Program-made: the position numbers and the translations under genes
In this document: piece by piece, positions 1 through 7,891 of the stretch
Numbering within the stretch: position 1 is the stretch's first letter
Layout of the letters: each line of letters starts with the position of its first letter
Assembly (NCBI GenBank): GCA_030448245.1
Contig: JAUJNH010000001.1
Coordinates: 220,143 to 278,943 of the forward strand
DNA: 58,801 nt
Direction: 5' to 3'
Source of the DNA: Acidimicrobiales bacterium
GTDB taxonomy: Bacteria > Actinomycetota > Acidimicrobiia > Acidimicrobiales > JAUJNH01
Notes under the pieces: generated by a model
Databases searched by the model: none
Told to the model about the DNA's origin: nothing
What the model saw: the letters and a program-made list of their open reading frames with translations, nothing else

Positions 1-90
1 GAGCCGTAGAGGGGGGAGCCGTAGAGGGGGGAGCCGTAGAGGGGCGAGCCGTAGAGGGGCGAGCCGTAGAGGGGCGAGCCGTAGAGGGGG
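1..90. repeat. Six tandem copies of a 15-bp unit (in-frame PLYGS array)
   Basis: The unit gagccgtagagggg(g/c) occurs six times head to tail from base 1 to base 90, and a partial unit follows. The array touches the window edge and probably continues leftward. The unit is five codons on the minus strand (Pro-Leu-Tyr-Gly-Ser). Five of five residues are invariant and only the Ser wobble base alternates (TCC, TCG, TCG, TCG, TCC, TCC, read in protein order). Confidence 0.97.
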
Positions 91-506
91 GAGCCGGTGA
101 CGTGGGCCCCCCACCGCTGCGCAGGGTGCTGCGGGCAGCAGCCGGTGCCGTGGGTGAAGAGCACGTGGTTGGGCTGGGCGACGGCTCCTTCGGCCCGCAC
201 GGCCTCGACGACCTCGAGCAGGTCAGCGGTCTCGACGGCGCTCTCGGCGTCGGCGGGCTCCGGGAGCCGCACGACGAACAGGTCCGGCGGTTGCACCGAC
301 CGCGCCACCTCGTTGTCCTGTTCGAACACGGGCTCGGGCACGGCCTCGGGGACGAAGCCTGGGAACAGGCGGTTGAGCGCCGTGACACCCTGGTCGCCGC
401 CGGCGATCACCTGGTAGGGCCGGTAGGCGAAGCCGTCGGGGCCGTTGACGAAGTGGACCGATCGGCTCCAGCCCTCAGCCGGGTCGTACTCGTGCACGTC
501 ACTCAT
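1..506 (-). CDS. Partial N-terminal region of a PLYGS-repeat protein, possibly an S8 (subtilisin-like) peptidase propeptide
   Basis: An open minus-strand frame starts at ATG 506 and runs off the left edge without a stop, so only about 168 residues are visible. It begins MSDVHEYDPAEGW. Around residues 100-125 is a stretch ending in QPNHVLF, which resembles the end of subtilisin propeptides (the EPN-type motif). A CC pair and then at least six tandem Pro-Leu-Tyr-Gly-Ser units follow, up to the edge. The only variable base in the 15-bp units is the third position of the Ser codon, so all variation is synonymous; this strongly supports translation. The gene lies 43 bp downstream of the cyclase/STAND gene on the same strand and may share its transcript. 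The peptidase assignment is inference, because the catalytic domain lies outside the window. That the frame is coding is much more certain than its function. Confidence 0.7.
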   Translation of the reverse strand, partial: MSDVHEYDPAEGWSRSVHFVNGPDGFAYRPYQVIAGGDQGVTALNRLFPGFVPEAVPEPVFEQDNEVARSVQPPDLFVVRLPEPADAESAVETADLLEVVEAVRAEGAVAQPNHVLFTHGTGCCPQHPAQRWGAHVTGSPLYGSPLYGSPLYGSPLYGSPLYGSPLYG

Positions 507-549
507 CGTCGTATCCCGTCGGTCGTGGCCCCGCTGGTGGGCGCGGACG

Positions 550-3168
550 CTAGTCGCGGGCGGCGTCGGCGAGCATGCGATCTGCCAGCGCGGCTGCGGC
601 CGGCAGGTCGAGCGACCGGCCCTCCGATCGGGCTGCGCGAAAAGCCACCGGACCGAGCTCGAGCCGGGCCTGTTCCAGCATCTCGTCGCTGAGCCGCTGG
701 TCGTCCTCGTAGAGCACCAGGCCGGTGGCGTCGAGGATCGACTCGGCGTGGCTGTGCAGCGCGATGGCCGTCGCCCAGCTGCCGTCTGCCGCCGAGAGCC
801 GGGCCGCGACGATCAGGCTGAAGGCCACCATCGCCGGCGCTCCGAGCTCGAGCGCGAGGTCGAGGCAGGACCGCTGGTGGCGGGCGGCGGTGCGGGGGTC
901 GTGGCACCGCAGCGCGACCTCGGCCAGGTTGCCCCGTGCCGACGCCTCGAAGACGCGGTCACCGAGCTGGCGGTAGGCCTCGAACTCCGCGGCGAACGCC
1001 GCCGCCGCCGTCTCCAGGTCGCCCAGGGCCGAGGCGGCGATGCCCAGCTGGCTGGACATCCGGGCCCGGCCGCGGGGGCTCAGGTCCCGGGCCAGGGCTT
1101 CGGTGGCGATGTCGACCGCCGTCACGTAGTCGCCCGAGCGCAGAGCCAGCTCGCCCCGGGACCGCTCGATGGCCACCTCGTCCCACGCTGGCAGCCGCCC
1201 CACCTCGTGGTGCAGCGCCTCGGCCTCGGCGAGGACCTCCTTCGCCCCCCAGGCATCACCGATGCGAAGGTGGAGGTCGGCGAGGCTGGTGAGCATCGAG
1301 ATGCGCTCCGGCGTCGGCGCATCGAGCTCCTCCACGAAGCGGCCCAGCTCGGCGATGCCCTCGCTGAACGAGTCCACCGCCTCGAGGTAGCGGGAGATGG
1401 TGAAGGCGAGCTCCTGGGCAAGGGCCGGGGCTGGTGGCGCCACCAGCGGGACCAGCGCCCGGAGGTTGTCGATCTCGACGCCCACCTCGCCGCTCCAGGC
1501 GCGGTGGTGACGGCACGCCGGCCCCACGTGCTCCAGGTACCACGACGCCAGGCGCACGGCCACCGCCTGGGTCTCGCCCCGGTCGTCGAGGTGCCGGCGG
1601 GCGAACTCGTGGACCGACTCCAGCAGCCGGTAGCGGGTGGAGTTCGCCCGGGGGTCGGCCACCGCCAGCGAGCTCTCGACCAGCGACCAGACCAGCTCGG
1701 GCACGTCGTAGGGGTCGACGCCGTCACCGGCGACCGCGGCGGTGGCAGCCGCGATCGAGAAGCTGGAGCCGAGGACGGCCAGGCGTCGCAGGCACGAGCG
1801 CTCGCGGTCGTCGAGGAGGCGGTAGCTCCAGTCCAAGAGGCCCTCCAGCGTGCGCTGGCGCTCGGGGACGGCCAGGTTGTGGTTGCGCAGGAGCCGGAAC
1901 CGGTCGCTCAGGCCCTGCAGCACCTCCTCGGGTGACAGGACCGCCAGCCGTGCCGCCGCCAGCTCCAGGGCCAGGGGGATGCCGTCCAGCCTCCGGCAGA
2001 TCTCGACCACCGCGGCGGCCGAGGACGCGTCGAGGTGGAAGTCGTGGCGGACCGGCTCGACCCGGTCGAGGAAGAGCCCGACGGCCGGCGAGGTGGCCGC
2101 CACCTCCAGCGGGGGGGCCCCGGGGGGCGGCACCTCGAGCGGCTGGACCCGGCACCGGTCCTCTCGCGGCGCGGCCAACGGCACCCGGCTGGTGGCCAGC
2201 ACGCCGCAGGCCGGGCAGGCCGCCAGCAGCCTCTCGACGGCCACGCCGCACTCGGAGGCCAGCTGCTCGCAGTTGTCCAGCACGAGCAGCGCCTGCCGCT
2301 CGCGGAGGTGGTCGAGCAGCTCGGTCCAGCGGTCGCCGCCGCGGCTGGGGGCGCCGACCGCGCCGCCGATGGCAGGCGGGATCAGATCCGGGTCGTCCAC
2401 CGGGGCGAGGTCGACCATCCACACGCCGTCCGGCCAGTCGTCGGCGACCCGCAGACCGATCTCGCTGGCCAGGCGGGTCTTGCCCACACCGCCCGGCCCC
2501 GTGAGCGTGACGAGACGGCCGGGCCGCAAGCGCCCGATGACGTCGCTCGCGTCGTCGTCGCGACCCCGGAACGACGTCGGCGGCGCCACGATGTTGTGCC
2601 CGTCGGCCGGCAGGGCTCGCGGGGCCGGGAACTCCCTGGGCAGTCCGTCGCCGGCGAGCTCGAAGAGCTGCACCGGCTCGTCGAAGTCCCGCACCCGGAA
2701 CCGGCCCAACGGCAGGATGGCGACGTCCTCGAGCCTGCCCAGACGGGCGACGGTGGCGTGTGAGAGGAGGACCTGCCCGCCGTGGCCGGCCGACATCACG
2801 CGAGATGCCTGGTGCACCGCCAGCGCCCGGTACTCCCGGCGGTGCGGAGCGGCGAGGCCGGTGTGCAGCCCGATGCGCACCTTGGGCCGGGACCGTTCGG
2901 GCCAGGGCTCGGCCACCAGCAGGCGTTGGGCCTGGGCACAGGCGGCGACGGCGGCCGTGGCGTCCTGGAAGGCGACAAAGGCGCCGTCGCCGGCGGTGTC
3001 CAGCACGTGCCCGTCGTGGGCGTCCCACGCCGTGGCCAGAAGCTCGAGATGTCGATCGAGCACGTCGGAGTAGCCGTCGCCCAGGTGCCGCAGCAACCGG
3101 GTCGAGCCCTCGATGTCGGTGAACACGAAGGTGACGATCCCGCTGGGCAGGACGTCGCCGTGGCGCAT
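550..3168 (-). CDS. Class III cyclase-like domain fused to STAND/NB-ARC-type ATPase and TPR region
   Basis: This is an 872-residue putative signalling protein. Residues about 10-165 form a class III nucleotidyl cyclase homology domain with FTDIEGST (16-23) and DTAGDG (57-62), so both metal-binding aspartates (D18, D61) are present. The position that is Lys in classical adenylate cyclases is Asp57. The transition-state Asn is His119, while Arg123 of the N-x3-R motif is kept. Synthesis of cyclic nucleotide is therefore uncertain. Residues about 200-500 are a P-loop ATPase of the AfsR/STAND kind, with Walker A GPGGVGKT (224-231) and Walker B LLVLDN (294-299). The C-terminal 350 residues are Ala-rich helical repeats consistent with TPRs. 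No LuxR or SARP DNA-binding domain is visible, so the output is unknown. The start is ATG 3168, divergent from the M48-like gene. The PLYGS-repeat gene follows on the same strand. Confidence 0.9.
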   Translation of the reverse strand: MRHGDVLPSGIVTFVFTDIEGSTRLLRHLGDGYSDVLDRHLELLATAWDAHDGHVLDTAGDGAFVAFQDATAAVAACAQAQRLLVAEPWPERSRPKVRIGLHTGLAAPHRREYRALAVHQASRVMSAGHGGQVLLSHATVARLGRLEDVAILPLGRFRVRDFDEPVQLFELAGDGLPREFPAPRALPADGHNIVAPPTSFRGRDDDASDVIGRLRPGRLVTLTGPGGVGKTRLASEIGLRVADDWPDGVWMVDLAPVDDPDLIPPAIGGAVGAPSRGGDRWTELLDHLRERQALLVLDNCEQLASECGVAVERLLAACPACGVLATSRVPLAAPREDRCRVQPLEVPPPGAPPLEVAATSPAVGLFLDRVEPVRHDFHLDASSAAAVVEICRRLDGIPLALELAAARLAVLSPEEVLQGLSDRFRLLRNHNLAVPERQRTLEGLLDWSYRLLDDRERSCLRRLAVLGSSFSIAAATAAVAGDGVDPYDVPELVWSLVESSLAVADPRANSTRYRLLESVHEFARRHLDDRGETQAVAVRLASWYLEHVGPACRHHRAWSGEVGVEIDNLRALVPLVAPPAPALAQELAFTISRYLEAVDSFSEGIAELGRFVEELDAPTPERISMLTSLADLHLRIGDAWGAKEVLAEAEALHHEVGRLPAWDEVAIERSRGELALRSGDYVTAVDIATEALARDLSPRGRARMSSQLGIAASALGDLETAAAAFAAEFEAYRQLGDRVFEASARGNLAEVALRCHDPRTAARHQRSCLDLALELGAPAMVAFSLIVAARLSAADGSWATAIALHSHAESILDATGLVLYEDDQRLSDEMLEQARLELGPVAFRAARSEGRSLDLPAAAALADRMLADAARD

Positions 3169-3233
3169 GCGCCAATTGTCTCGCGCGTAGCGTGGTCATG
3201 GAAGGGTGCGGTACCTCGTCGGGGGCGGGCGCG

Positions 3234-3239
3234 TACGAT
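3234..3239 (+). promoter_or_regulatory. TACGAT -10-like element of the M48-like gene
   Basis: TACGAT ends 9 nt before GTG 3249 in a sequence where TA is rare. No clear Shine-Dalgarno lies between. It matches the TANNNT pattern seen at many starts in this window. Confidence 0.5.
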
Positions 3240-3248
3240 CTCGCCGCC

Positions 3249-3980
3249 GTGGAGGACCCGCTGCCGAACCCGTCACCGGTGGCGGTCGTCGCTTCGGCAG
3301 GCTTCCTCGCCGGTGGGGCGGTCGGCCTCCTCGTGCTCGTCCTGGCGGGCCCCGTCGCTGCCCTCGTCGCGCTCGTCGCCGTCTCGGTGGCGGTGGCAGC
3401 CGCCTGCTGGCTGCTCGCCGGCACGGTCGTCCTGCGCCTGGTCGGCGGGTCGCCGCCGACGCTCTCCGACCCCGGCCCGGCCCGGCTCGCCAGCCTCGTC
3501 GAGTCCGTCGCCCTGGCCGTCGGGATCCCCGAGCCGGCACTGCGGGTGCTCCAGGACCCGGCTCCCAACGCCCTGGTCACCGGTCGAGACCCCCGGCGAG
3601 CGACCCTCGTGGCCACCTCCGGGCTCCTCGACCGCCTCGACCGCCTCGCCCTCGAGGCCGTCGTCGCTCAGCAGCTCTCACTGATCCGAGCGGGGCGCAC
3701 GCGGCACCGCGACATCGCCGTGGCCGTGCTCGGCACCGCCGGCCAGCTCGTCCCCCCGCTGGCCCGCCTGGCCGCCCGGGCTGCCGCAGCCGATCAGGGG
3801 GCCGACGTGGCTGCGGTCACCGTCACGAGGTACCCGCCCGGCCTGCTCAGCGCCCTCGAAGCGGTCACTGCCGGCCCCGAGGTTCGGTCCTCGCCAGCCC
3901 TGGCGCCGCTGTGGTTCGTGCCACCGGGGGCGCTCAAGGACCTGACCCTTCGGGTCGAGACGATGCGGGAGCTGGTTTGA
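3249..3980 (+). CDS. M48-like membrane protein lacking all zinc ligands (pseudoprotease)
   Basis: Starting at GTG 3249 the product has 243 residues. Two hydrophobic segments (about 10-35 and 36-65) precede a domain with the M48/HtpX layout: PNALVTGRDP at about 106-115 and LDRLALEAVVAQQLSLI at 130-146. In active M48 enzymes the last motif reads A-H-E-L-S-H-I. Here the two His and the Glu are Gln141, Gln142 and Leu145. The later EYEAD-type third-ligand region reads as DQGADVAAVTVTRYPPG, also without the Glu. The fold is probably kept and proteolysis lost. I prefer GTG 3249 over the in-frame GTG 3192 or ATG 3198 because a TACGAT element lies 9 nt upstream and the upstream codons look non-conserved. 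The family assignment rests on motif spacing and is moderately firm. Confidence 0.75.
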   Translation: MEDPLPNPSPVAVVASAGFLAGGAVGLLVLVLAGPVAALVALVAVSVAVAAACWLLAGTVVLRLVGGSPPTLSDPGPARLASLVESVALAVGIPEPALRVLQDPAPNALVTGRDPRRATLVATSGLLDRLDRLALEAVVAQQLSLIRAGRTRHRDIAVAVLGTAGQLVPPLARLAARAAAADQGADVAAVTVTRYPPGLLSALEAVTAGPEVRSSPALAPLWFVPPGALKDLTLRVETMRELV

Positions 3981-4050
3981 GGCCAGCGGCGACGACCGTC
4001 CGGAGACGGGTGGGGCCCGACCCTCGCCCGAAAACGACCAAGGAGATCAT

Positions 4051-5121
4051 GTGAACGAAGTGGGCAGAGCCCGCGTGGAACACCCCAGCCGCCGCCAGGC
4101 GCTGGTCCTGCTCGGTGGGGGCGCGCTGCTGGCGGCCTGTGGCGGCAAGGCCAAGAAGCCGGCCGAGCAACCCACACCGGTGACCACGACCACGGCCGGA
4201 CCGGCCACCACAGCCGCAGCGCCTCCGGTCTTCCCCCTCACGGGCCAACCCGTGGACGACCCGGCCCGCGCCGCCCGCCCCGCCCTGACGATCAAGATCG
4301 ACAACGCCCCCGCGGCCCGGCCCCAGAGCGGCCTCGACGTCGCCGACGTGGTCTTCGAGGAGGTGGTCGAGGGCGGCCTCGTCCGGTTCGCCGCCGTCTA
4401 CCACTCCACCGACGCCGGCTCGATCGGGCCGGTGCGGTCGGTGCGGGCCGAGGACGCCGTGCTCGTCACGCCGCTGCGCGGCTACTTCGTGTACTCGGGC
4501 GGCAACGACATCTTCAACGACCTCATCCGGAAGGCGCCGGTGGGCCTCATCGAGGAGGAGGGCCAGCCCGGCTTCTTCACCCGGCGCCGAGATCGCCGGT
4601 CGCCGGCCAACCTGTACACCTCGACCGGCGCCATCTACGGCAAGGCCCCCAAGCGCGACGAGGTGCCGCCGGCCTTGTTCTCCTACCGGCCTGCGGGCCA
4701 GCCGCTCGGCGGCGGCGCCGCCCCCGCCCGCGAGGTCAGCATCACGATGGGCGAGCGGACCACGCTCGCCTGGACCTACGACGACCCGGCGGGCCGCTGG
4801 CTCCGCACCACCAACGACACCCCGCACGTGGTCGAAGGGGGCGCCCGGCTGGGCTTCCCCAACGTCGTCATCCAGTTCTGCCGCTACCAGCCGACCGGCG
4901 TGATCGACGCCAGCGGGTCCAACTCGCCCGAGGCCGTCCTGGTCGGCGACGGCGAGGCGTGGGTCCTGTCGGGGCCGGCGCTGGCCAAGGGCCGGTGGGC
5001 CAAGCCCGACCCGGGAGCCGTCACCCGCTACACCGACGGTGGCGGCCAGCCCCTGCTGCTCCAGCCGGGCGCGACGTGGGTCGTCCTGGCGCCGGTCGGG
5101 GCGCCAACTGGGGTGCGCTAG
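4051..5121 (+). CDS. DUF3048 (YerB-like) lipoprotein
   Basis: A 356-residue exported protein with the two-part DUF3048 layout ([13 protein letters not shown], then [14 protein letters not shown] in the N-terminal half; a C-terminal half ending in a TWVVLAP strand). The N-terminus carries twin arginines, a hydrophobic stretch and lipobox LLAAC (Cys30), so it is probably a lipoprotein and possibly Tat-exported (SRRQALVLL). A Thr/Pro/Ala-rich linker (about 35-65) follows the lipid cysteine. The biochemical role of the family is unknown; it resembles proteins thought to act at the cell envelope. GTG 4051 is supported by AAGGAG at 4040-4045 (5-nt spacer), one of the few strong ribosome binding sites at a unit start here. 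It is probably transcribed apart from pdxS, which has its own -10-like element. Confidence 0.85.
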   Translation: MNEVGRARVEHPSRRQALVLLGGGALLAACGGKAKKPAEQPTPVTTTTAGPATTAAAPPVFPLTGQPVDDPARAARPALTIKIDNAPAARPQSGLDVADVVFEEVVEGGLVRFAAVYHSTDAGSIGPVRSVRAEDAVLVTPLRGYFVYSGGNDIFNDLIRKAPVGLIEEEGQPGFFTRRRDRRSPANLYTSTGAIYGKAPKRDEVPPALFSYRPAGQPLGGGAAPAREVSITMGERTTLAWTYDDPAGRWLRTTNDTPHVVEGGARLGFPNVVIQFCRYQPTGVIDASGSNSPEAVLVGDGEAWVLSGPALAKGRWAKPDPGAVTRYTDGGGQPLLLQPGATWVVLAPVGAPTGVR

Positions 5122-5135
5122 GCCTCCGCCCCCCG

Positions 5136-5141
5136 TACGCT
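5136..5141 (+). promoter_or_regulatory. TACGCT -10-like element of pdxS
   Basis: TACGCT ends 8 nt before ATG 5150 and there is no Shine-Dalgarno in the short spacer, so a leaderless or near-leaderless pdxS-pdxT transcript is likely. Confidence 0.55.
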
Positions 5142-5149
5142 CGTCCCTG

Positions 5150-6040
5150 ATGAGCGAAAGCAAGCGCACGACTGGCACCGACCGGGTGAAGCGAGGGCTC
5201 GCCGAGATGCTGCGCGGTGGCGTGATCATGGACGTGGTCAACGCCGAGCAGGCCAAGGTGGCCGAGGACGCCGGCGCGGTGGCCGTCATGGCGCTCGAGC
5301 GGGTGCCCGCCGACATCCGGCGCGACGGCGGGGTGTCCCGCATGAGCGACCCGGCGCTGATCGAGGCCATCCGTGGCACGGTCACGATCCCGGTGATGGC
5401 CAAGTGCCGGATCGGCCACTTCGTCGAGGCGCAGGTGCTCGAGTCGCTGGGCGTGGACTTCGTCGACGAATCAGAGGTGCTGACGCCGGCCGACGAGGCC
5501 CACCACGTCGACAAGTGGGCGTTCACGATCCCGTTCGTGTGCGGCGCGACGAACCTGGGCGAGGCGCTGCGCCGCATCAGCGAGGGTGCCGCCATGATCC
5601 GCTCCAAGGGCGAGGCCGGCACCGGCAACGTCGTCGAGGCGGTGCGCCACCTGCGGTCGATCGTCGGCGACATCCGGGCCCTGGGGTCGGCCGACGACGC
5701 CGAGGTCTACGCCTGGGCCAAGCGCCTGCAGGCACCCATCGACCTGGTGCAGGAGGTCCGGGCCAGCGGGCAGCTCCCCGTGCCGCTGTTCTGCGCCGGC
5801 GGGATCGCCACCCCGGCCGACGCCGCCCTCGCCATGCAGCTGGGCGCGCAGGCCGTGTTCGTCGGGTCCGGCATCTTCAAGTCCGAGGACCCGGCCCGCT
5901 TCGGCCGGGCCATCGTCGAGGCCACCACCCATCACCGCGACCCGCAGATCATCGCCAAGGTCAGCCGTGGGCTGGGCGCAGCCATGAAGGGCGCCGACGT
6001 CGCAACGCTCGACCAGCGCCTGGCCGAGCGCGGCTGGTAG
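5150..6040 (+). CDS. pdxS: Pyridoxal 5'-phosphate synthase, synthase subunit PdxS
   Basis: A 296-residue TIM-barrel subunit of the R5P-dependent (DXP-independent) vitamin B6 pathway. It condenses ribose 5-phosphate, glyceraldehyde 3-phosphate and ammonia into PLP. Family hallmarks are near full length: [17 protein letters not shown] at the start, the conserved [12 protein letters not shown] segment, the MAKCRIGHF strand, and the phosphate-binding FVGSGIFKS near the C-terminus. The length matches the family. I chose ATG 5150 because it begins the conserved N-terminus and sits 8 nt after TACGCT; earlier in-frame codons overlap the preceding gene. pdxT follows after 35 bp, so the two subunits of the 12:12 complex are co-expressed. 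Confidence 0.97.
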   Translation: MSESKRTTGTDRVKRGLAEMLRGGVIMDVVNAEQAKVAEDAGAVAVMALERVPADIRRDGGVSRMSDPALIEAIRGTVTIPVMAKCRIGHFVEAQVLESLGVDFVDESEVLTPADEAHHVDKWAFTIPFVCGATNLGEALRRISEGAAMIRSKGEAGTGNVVEAVRHLRSIVGDIRALGSADDAEVYAWAKRLQAPIDLVQEVRASGQLPVPLFCAGGIATPADAALAMQLGAQAVFVGSGIFKSEDPARFGRAIVEATTHHRDPQIIAKVSRGLGAAMKGADVATLDQRLAERGW

Positions 6041-6075
6041 ACCCTCTGGCGCGATGACGTCGAGGCCGCCAGCCC

Positions 6076-6654
6076 ATGCCCCCCGCCACGATCGGGGTGC
6101 TCGCCCTGCAGGGCGACGTGCGCGAGCACGTCGCCGCCCTGCGGGCGCTCGGGGCTGACGCGCTCGAGGTCCGCACCCCGGCCGATCTCGAGCGGGTCGA
6201 CGCCCTGGTCCTCCCGGGGGGCGAGTCGACCGCGGTGTCGCTGCTGCTGGCGTCGTCGGGGCTGCGCCAGCCGCTCGAAGCCCGTCTGGAGGCCGGGATG
6301 CCGGCGTTCGGGACGTGCGCCGGGATGATCCTGCTGGCCCGTGAGGTGCTCGACGGGCGGGCCGACCAGCAGAGCCTGGCTGCGATCGACCTGACCGTGC
6401 GGCGCAACGCCTTTGGCCCCCAGGCCGCCTCCTTCGAGGCCGACCTCGACGTGGCCGGGGTGACGGGCGGGCCCCTGCACGCCGTGTTCATTCGGGCACC
6501 CGTGGTCGAGAAGGCCGGGGACGCCGTCGAGGTCCTGGGCGAGGTCGACGGCCACCCAGTCGTGGCCCGCCAGGGGAAGATCCTGGTCTGCGCCTTCCAC
6601 CCGGAGCTCGCGGGCGACCTGCGGCTCCACGAGCTGTTCCTCCAGGAGGTCTAG
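6076..6654 (+). CDS. pdxT: Pyridoxal 5'-phosphate synthase, glutaminase subunit PdxT
   Basis: A 192-residue class I glutamine amidotransferase that supplies ammonia to PdxS. The start IGVLALQGDVREH is typical. The LPGGEST loop is at about 47-52, the nucleophile Cys81 lies in GTCAGMILLA, and the His-Glu pair is in FHPELAGD near the C-terminus, so the triad is intact. It ends one base before yebC, whose ribosome binding site (AGGAGGT, just before the pdxT stop) lies inside pdxT, so the genes are co-transcribed. Confidence 0.97.
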   Translation: MPPATIGVLALQGDVREHVAALRALGADALEVRTPADLERVDALVLPGGESTAVSLLLASSGLRQPLEARLEAGMPAFGTCAGMILLAREVLDGRADQQSLAAIDLTVRRNAFGPQAASFEADLDVAGVTGGPLHAVFIRAPVVEKAGDAVEVLGEVDGHPVVARQGKILVCAFHPELAGDLRLHELFLQEV

Positions 6655-7407
6655 ATGTCCGGCCACTCGAAGTGGGCCACCACCAAGCACCAGAAGGCGG
6701 CCAAGGACAAGGTCCGCGGCAAGCTGTTCGCCAAGCTGATCCGCCAGATCGAGGTGTCGGCTCGCGAGGGCGGGGGCGACGTCGAGGGCAACCCCACGCT
6801 GCGCACGGCGGTGACGAAGGCCAAGCAGGCGTCGGTGCCCGTCGACACCATCACCCACGCCATCAAGCGGGGGACGGGCGACCTCGAAGGGGTGAAGTAC
6901 GAGGCCATCGCCTACGAGGGCTACGCGCCGTGCGGGGTGGCCCTGTACGTCGAGACCCTGTCGGACAACCGCAACCGCACCGGGGCAGAGGTGCGGAACG
7001 TGTTCTCGAAGAACGGTGGCAGCACGGCCGAGCCCGGGGCGGTCTCGTGGCAGTTCGACCGCAAGGGCTCGATCCTGCTGCCCAAGTCGGCCGGCGCCGA
7101 GGACGACGTGTTCCTGGTGGCGGCCGAGGCCGGCGCCGAGGACCTCGTCGACCTGGGCGATGCTTGGCAGGTGCTCACCCCGCCGACCGACCTCCACGTG
7201 GTGCGCACGGCGCTCGAGGCCGCCGGCCTCCCGGTCGACTCGAGCGACCTCGTCTTCCAGCCCACCACGACCGTGCCCCTCGCCGACGAGCAGGACGTCA
7301 GGAAGGTCCTGCGCCTCATCGAGGCCCTCGAGGACCACGACGACGTCCAGAACGTCTACGCCAACTTCGACGCGAGCGACGAGGTCATCCAGCTGGCTGT
7401 CGGCTGA
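6655..7407 (+). CDS. yebC: YebC/PmpR family protein
   Basis: A 250-residue YebC/PmpR/TACO1 family protein. Members have been described as DNA-binding regulators and, more recently, as translation factors relieving ribosome stalling. The conserved N-terminus MSGHSKWATTKHQK is present (usually HSKWANIK). The central GPCGVALYVETLSDNRNRT-type region and the acidic C-terminal third fit the family length of about 250. It follows pdxT with no gap (SD AGGAGGT inside pdxT) and its TGA overlaps the ATG of the peroxiredoxin gene. In many actinobacteria yebC sits between pdxT and ruvC; here two genes are inserted before ruvC. Confidence 0.95.
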   Translation: MSGHSKWATTKHQKAAKDKVRGKLFAKLIRQIEVSAREGGGDVEGNPTLRTAVTKAKQASVPVDTITHAIKRGTGDLEGVKYEAIAYEGYAPCGVALYVETLSDNRNRTGAEVRNVFSKNGGSTAEPGAVSWQFDRKGSILLPKSAGAEDDVFLVAAEAGAEDLVDLGDAWQVLTPPTDLHVVRTALEAAGLPVDSSDLVFQPTTTVPLADEQDVRKVLRLIEALEDHDDVQNVYANFDASDEVIQLAVG

Positions 7408-7862
7408 TGGCGGAGCCCGGTGTCGGCGACCCGGCCCCCGACTTCAGCCTCGTCGGCAGCGGCGGGGCCACCTTCCACCTGGTCGACCAGCGGGGGAGCC
7501 CGGTGGTCCTCGTGTTCTACCCGGGCGACGACACGCCGGTCTGCACCCTCCAGCTCAAGACCTACAACAGGGACCTGGCCGAGTTCAGCGACCTCGGCGC
7601 CACCCTCTGGGCGATCAGCCCGCAGTCGGTGGCGAGCCACGCCGACTTCAGCGACCGCCACGGCTTCGGCTTCCCGCTGCTGGCCGACGAGGGCAAGGCC
7701 ACCTTCAGGGCCTACGGCTGCCTCGGTCCCCTGGGGTTCCCCCGGCGCAGCGTGTTCGTCATCGACCGGGAGGGGATCGTGCGCTACGCCCACCGAGCCG
7801 GCGCCGGCCTCACCTTCCGCAAGACCGACGAGCTGGTGGAGGCCGTCAAAGCCGTCGTCTAG
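7407..7862 (+). CDS. Peroxiredoxin (BCP/AhpC-TSA type)
   Basis: A 151-residue thiol peroxidase of the AhpC/TSA superfamily, closest to BCP/PrxQ. It has GDPAPDFSL near residue 6, FYPGDDTPVCT with the peroxidatic Cys, and a possible resolving Cys in the YGCLGP loop about 65 residues later. The GSVFVIDREGIVRYAH-like strand (written RRSVFVIDREG here) is typical of the C-terminal half. It should reduce hydroperoxides using thioredoxin-like partners in the cytoplasm. The ATG overlaps the yebC stop (TGATG), so translation is coupled. The exact Prx subclass is not certain. Confidence 0.92.
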   Translation: MAEPGVGDPAPDFSLVGSGGATFHLVDQRGSPVVLVFYPGDDTPVCTLQLKTYNRDLAEFSDLGATLWAISPQSVASHADFSDRHGFGFPLLADEGKATFRAYGCLGPLGFPRRSVFVIDREGIVRYAHRAGAGLTFRKTDELVEAVKAVV

Positions 7863-7877
7863 GCGGGAACCCTCCGC

Positions 7878-7883
7878 CAGACT
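7878..7883 (+). promoter_or_regulatory. CAGACT -10-like element of the MFS gene
   Basis: CAGACT ends 8 nt before GTG 7892. It is the CANNNT variant of the start-proximal element seen throughout the window; no Shine-Dalgarno is visible. Confidence 0.4.
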
Positions 7884-7891
7884 TGCCGCTC

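Noticed and set aside
1..90. The tandem array as a CRISPR or intergenic satellite
   Set aside because: There are no spacers; the units are contiguous 15-mers that keep one reading frame, and all variation is synonymous.
445..3073. Long open frames on the plus strand opposite the cyclase/STAND gene
   Set aside because: Arg/Pro/Ala-rich shadow frames caused by high GC; the minus-strand frame has clear domains.
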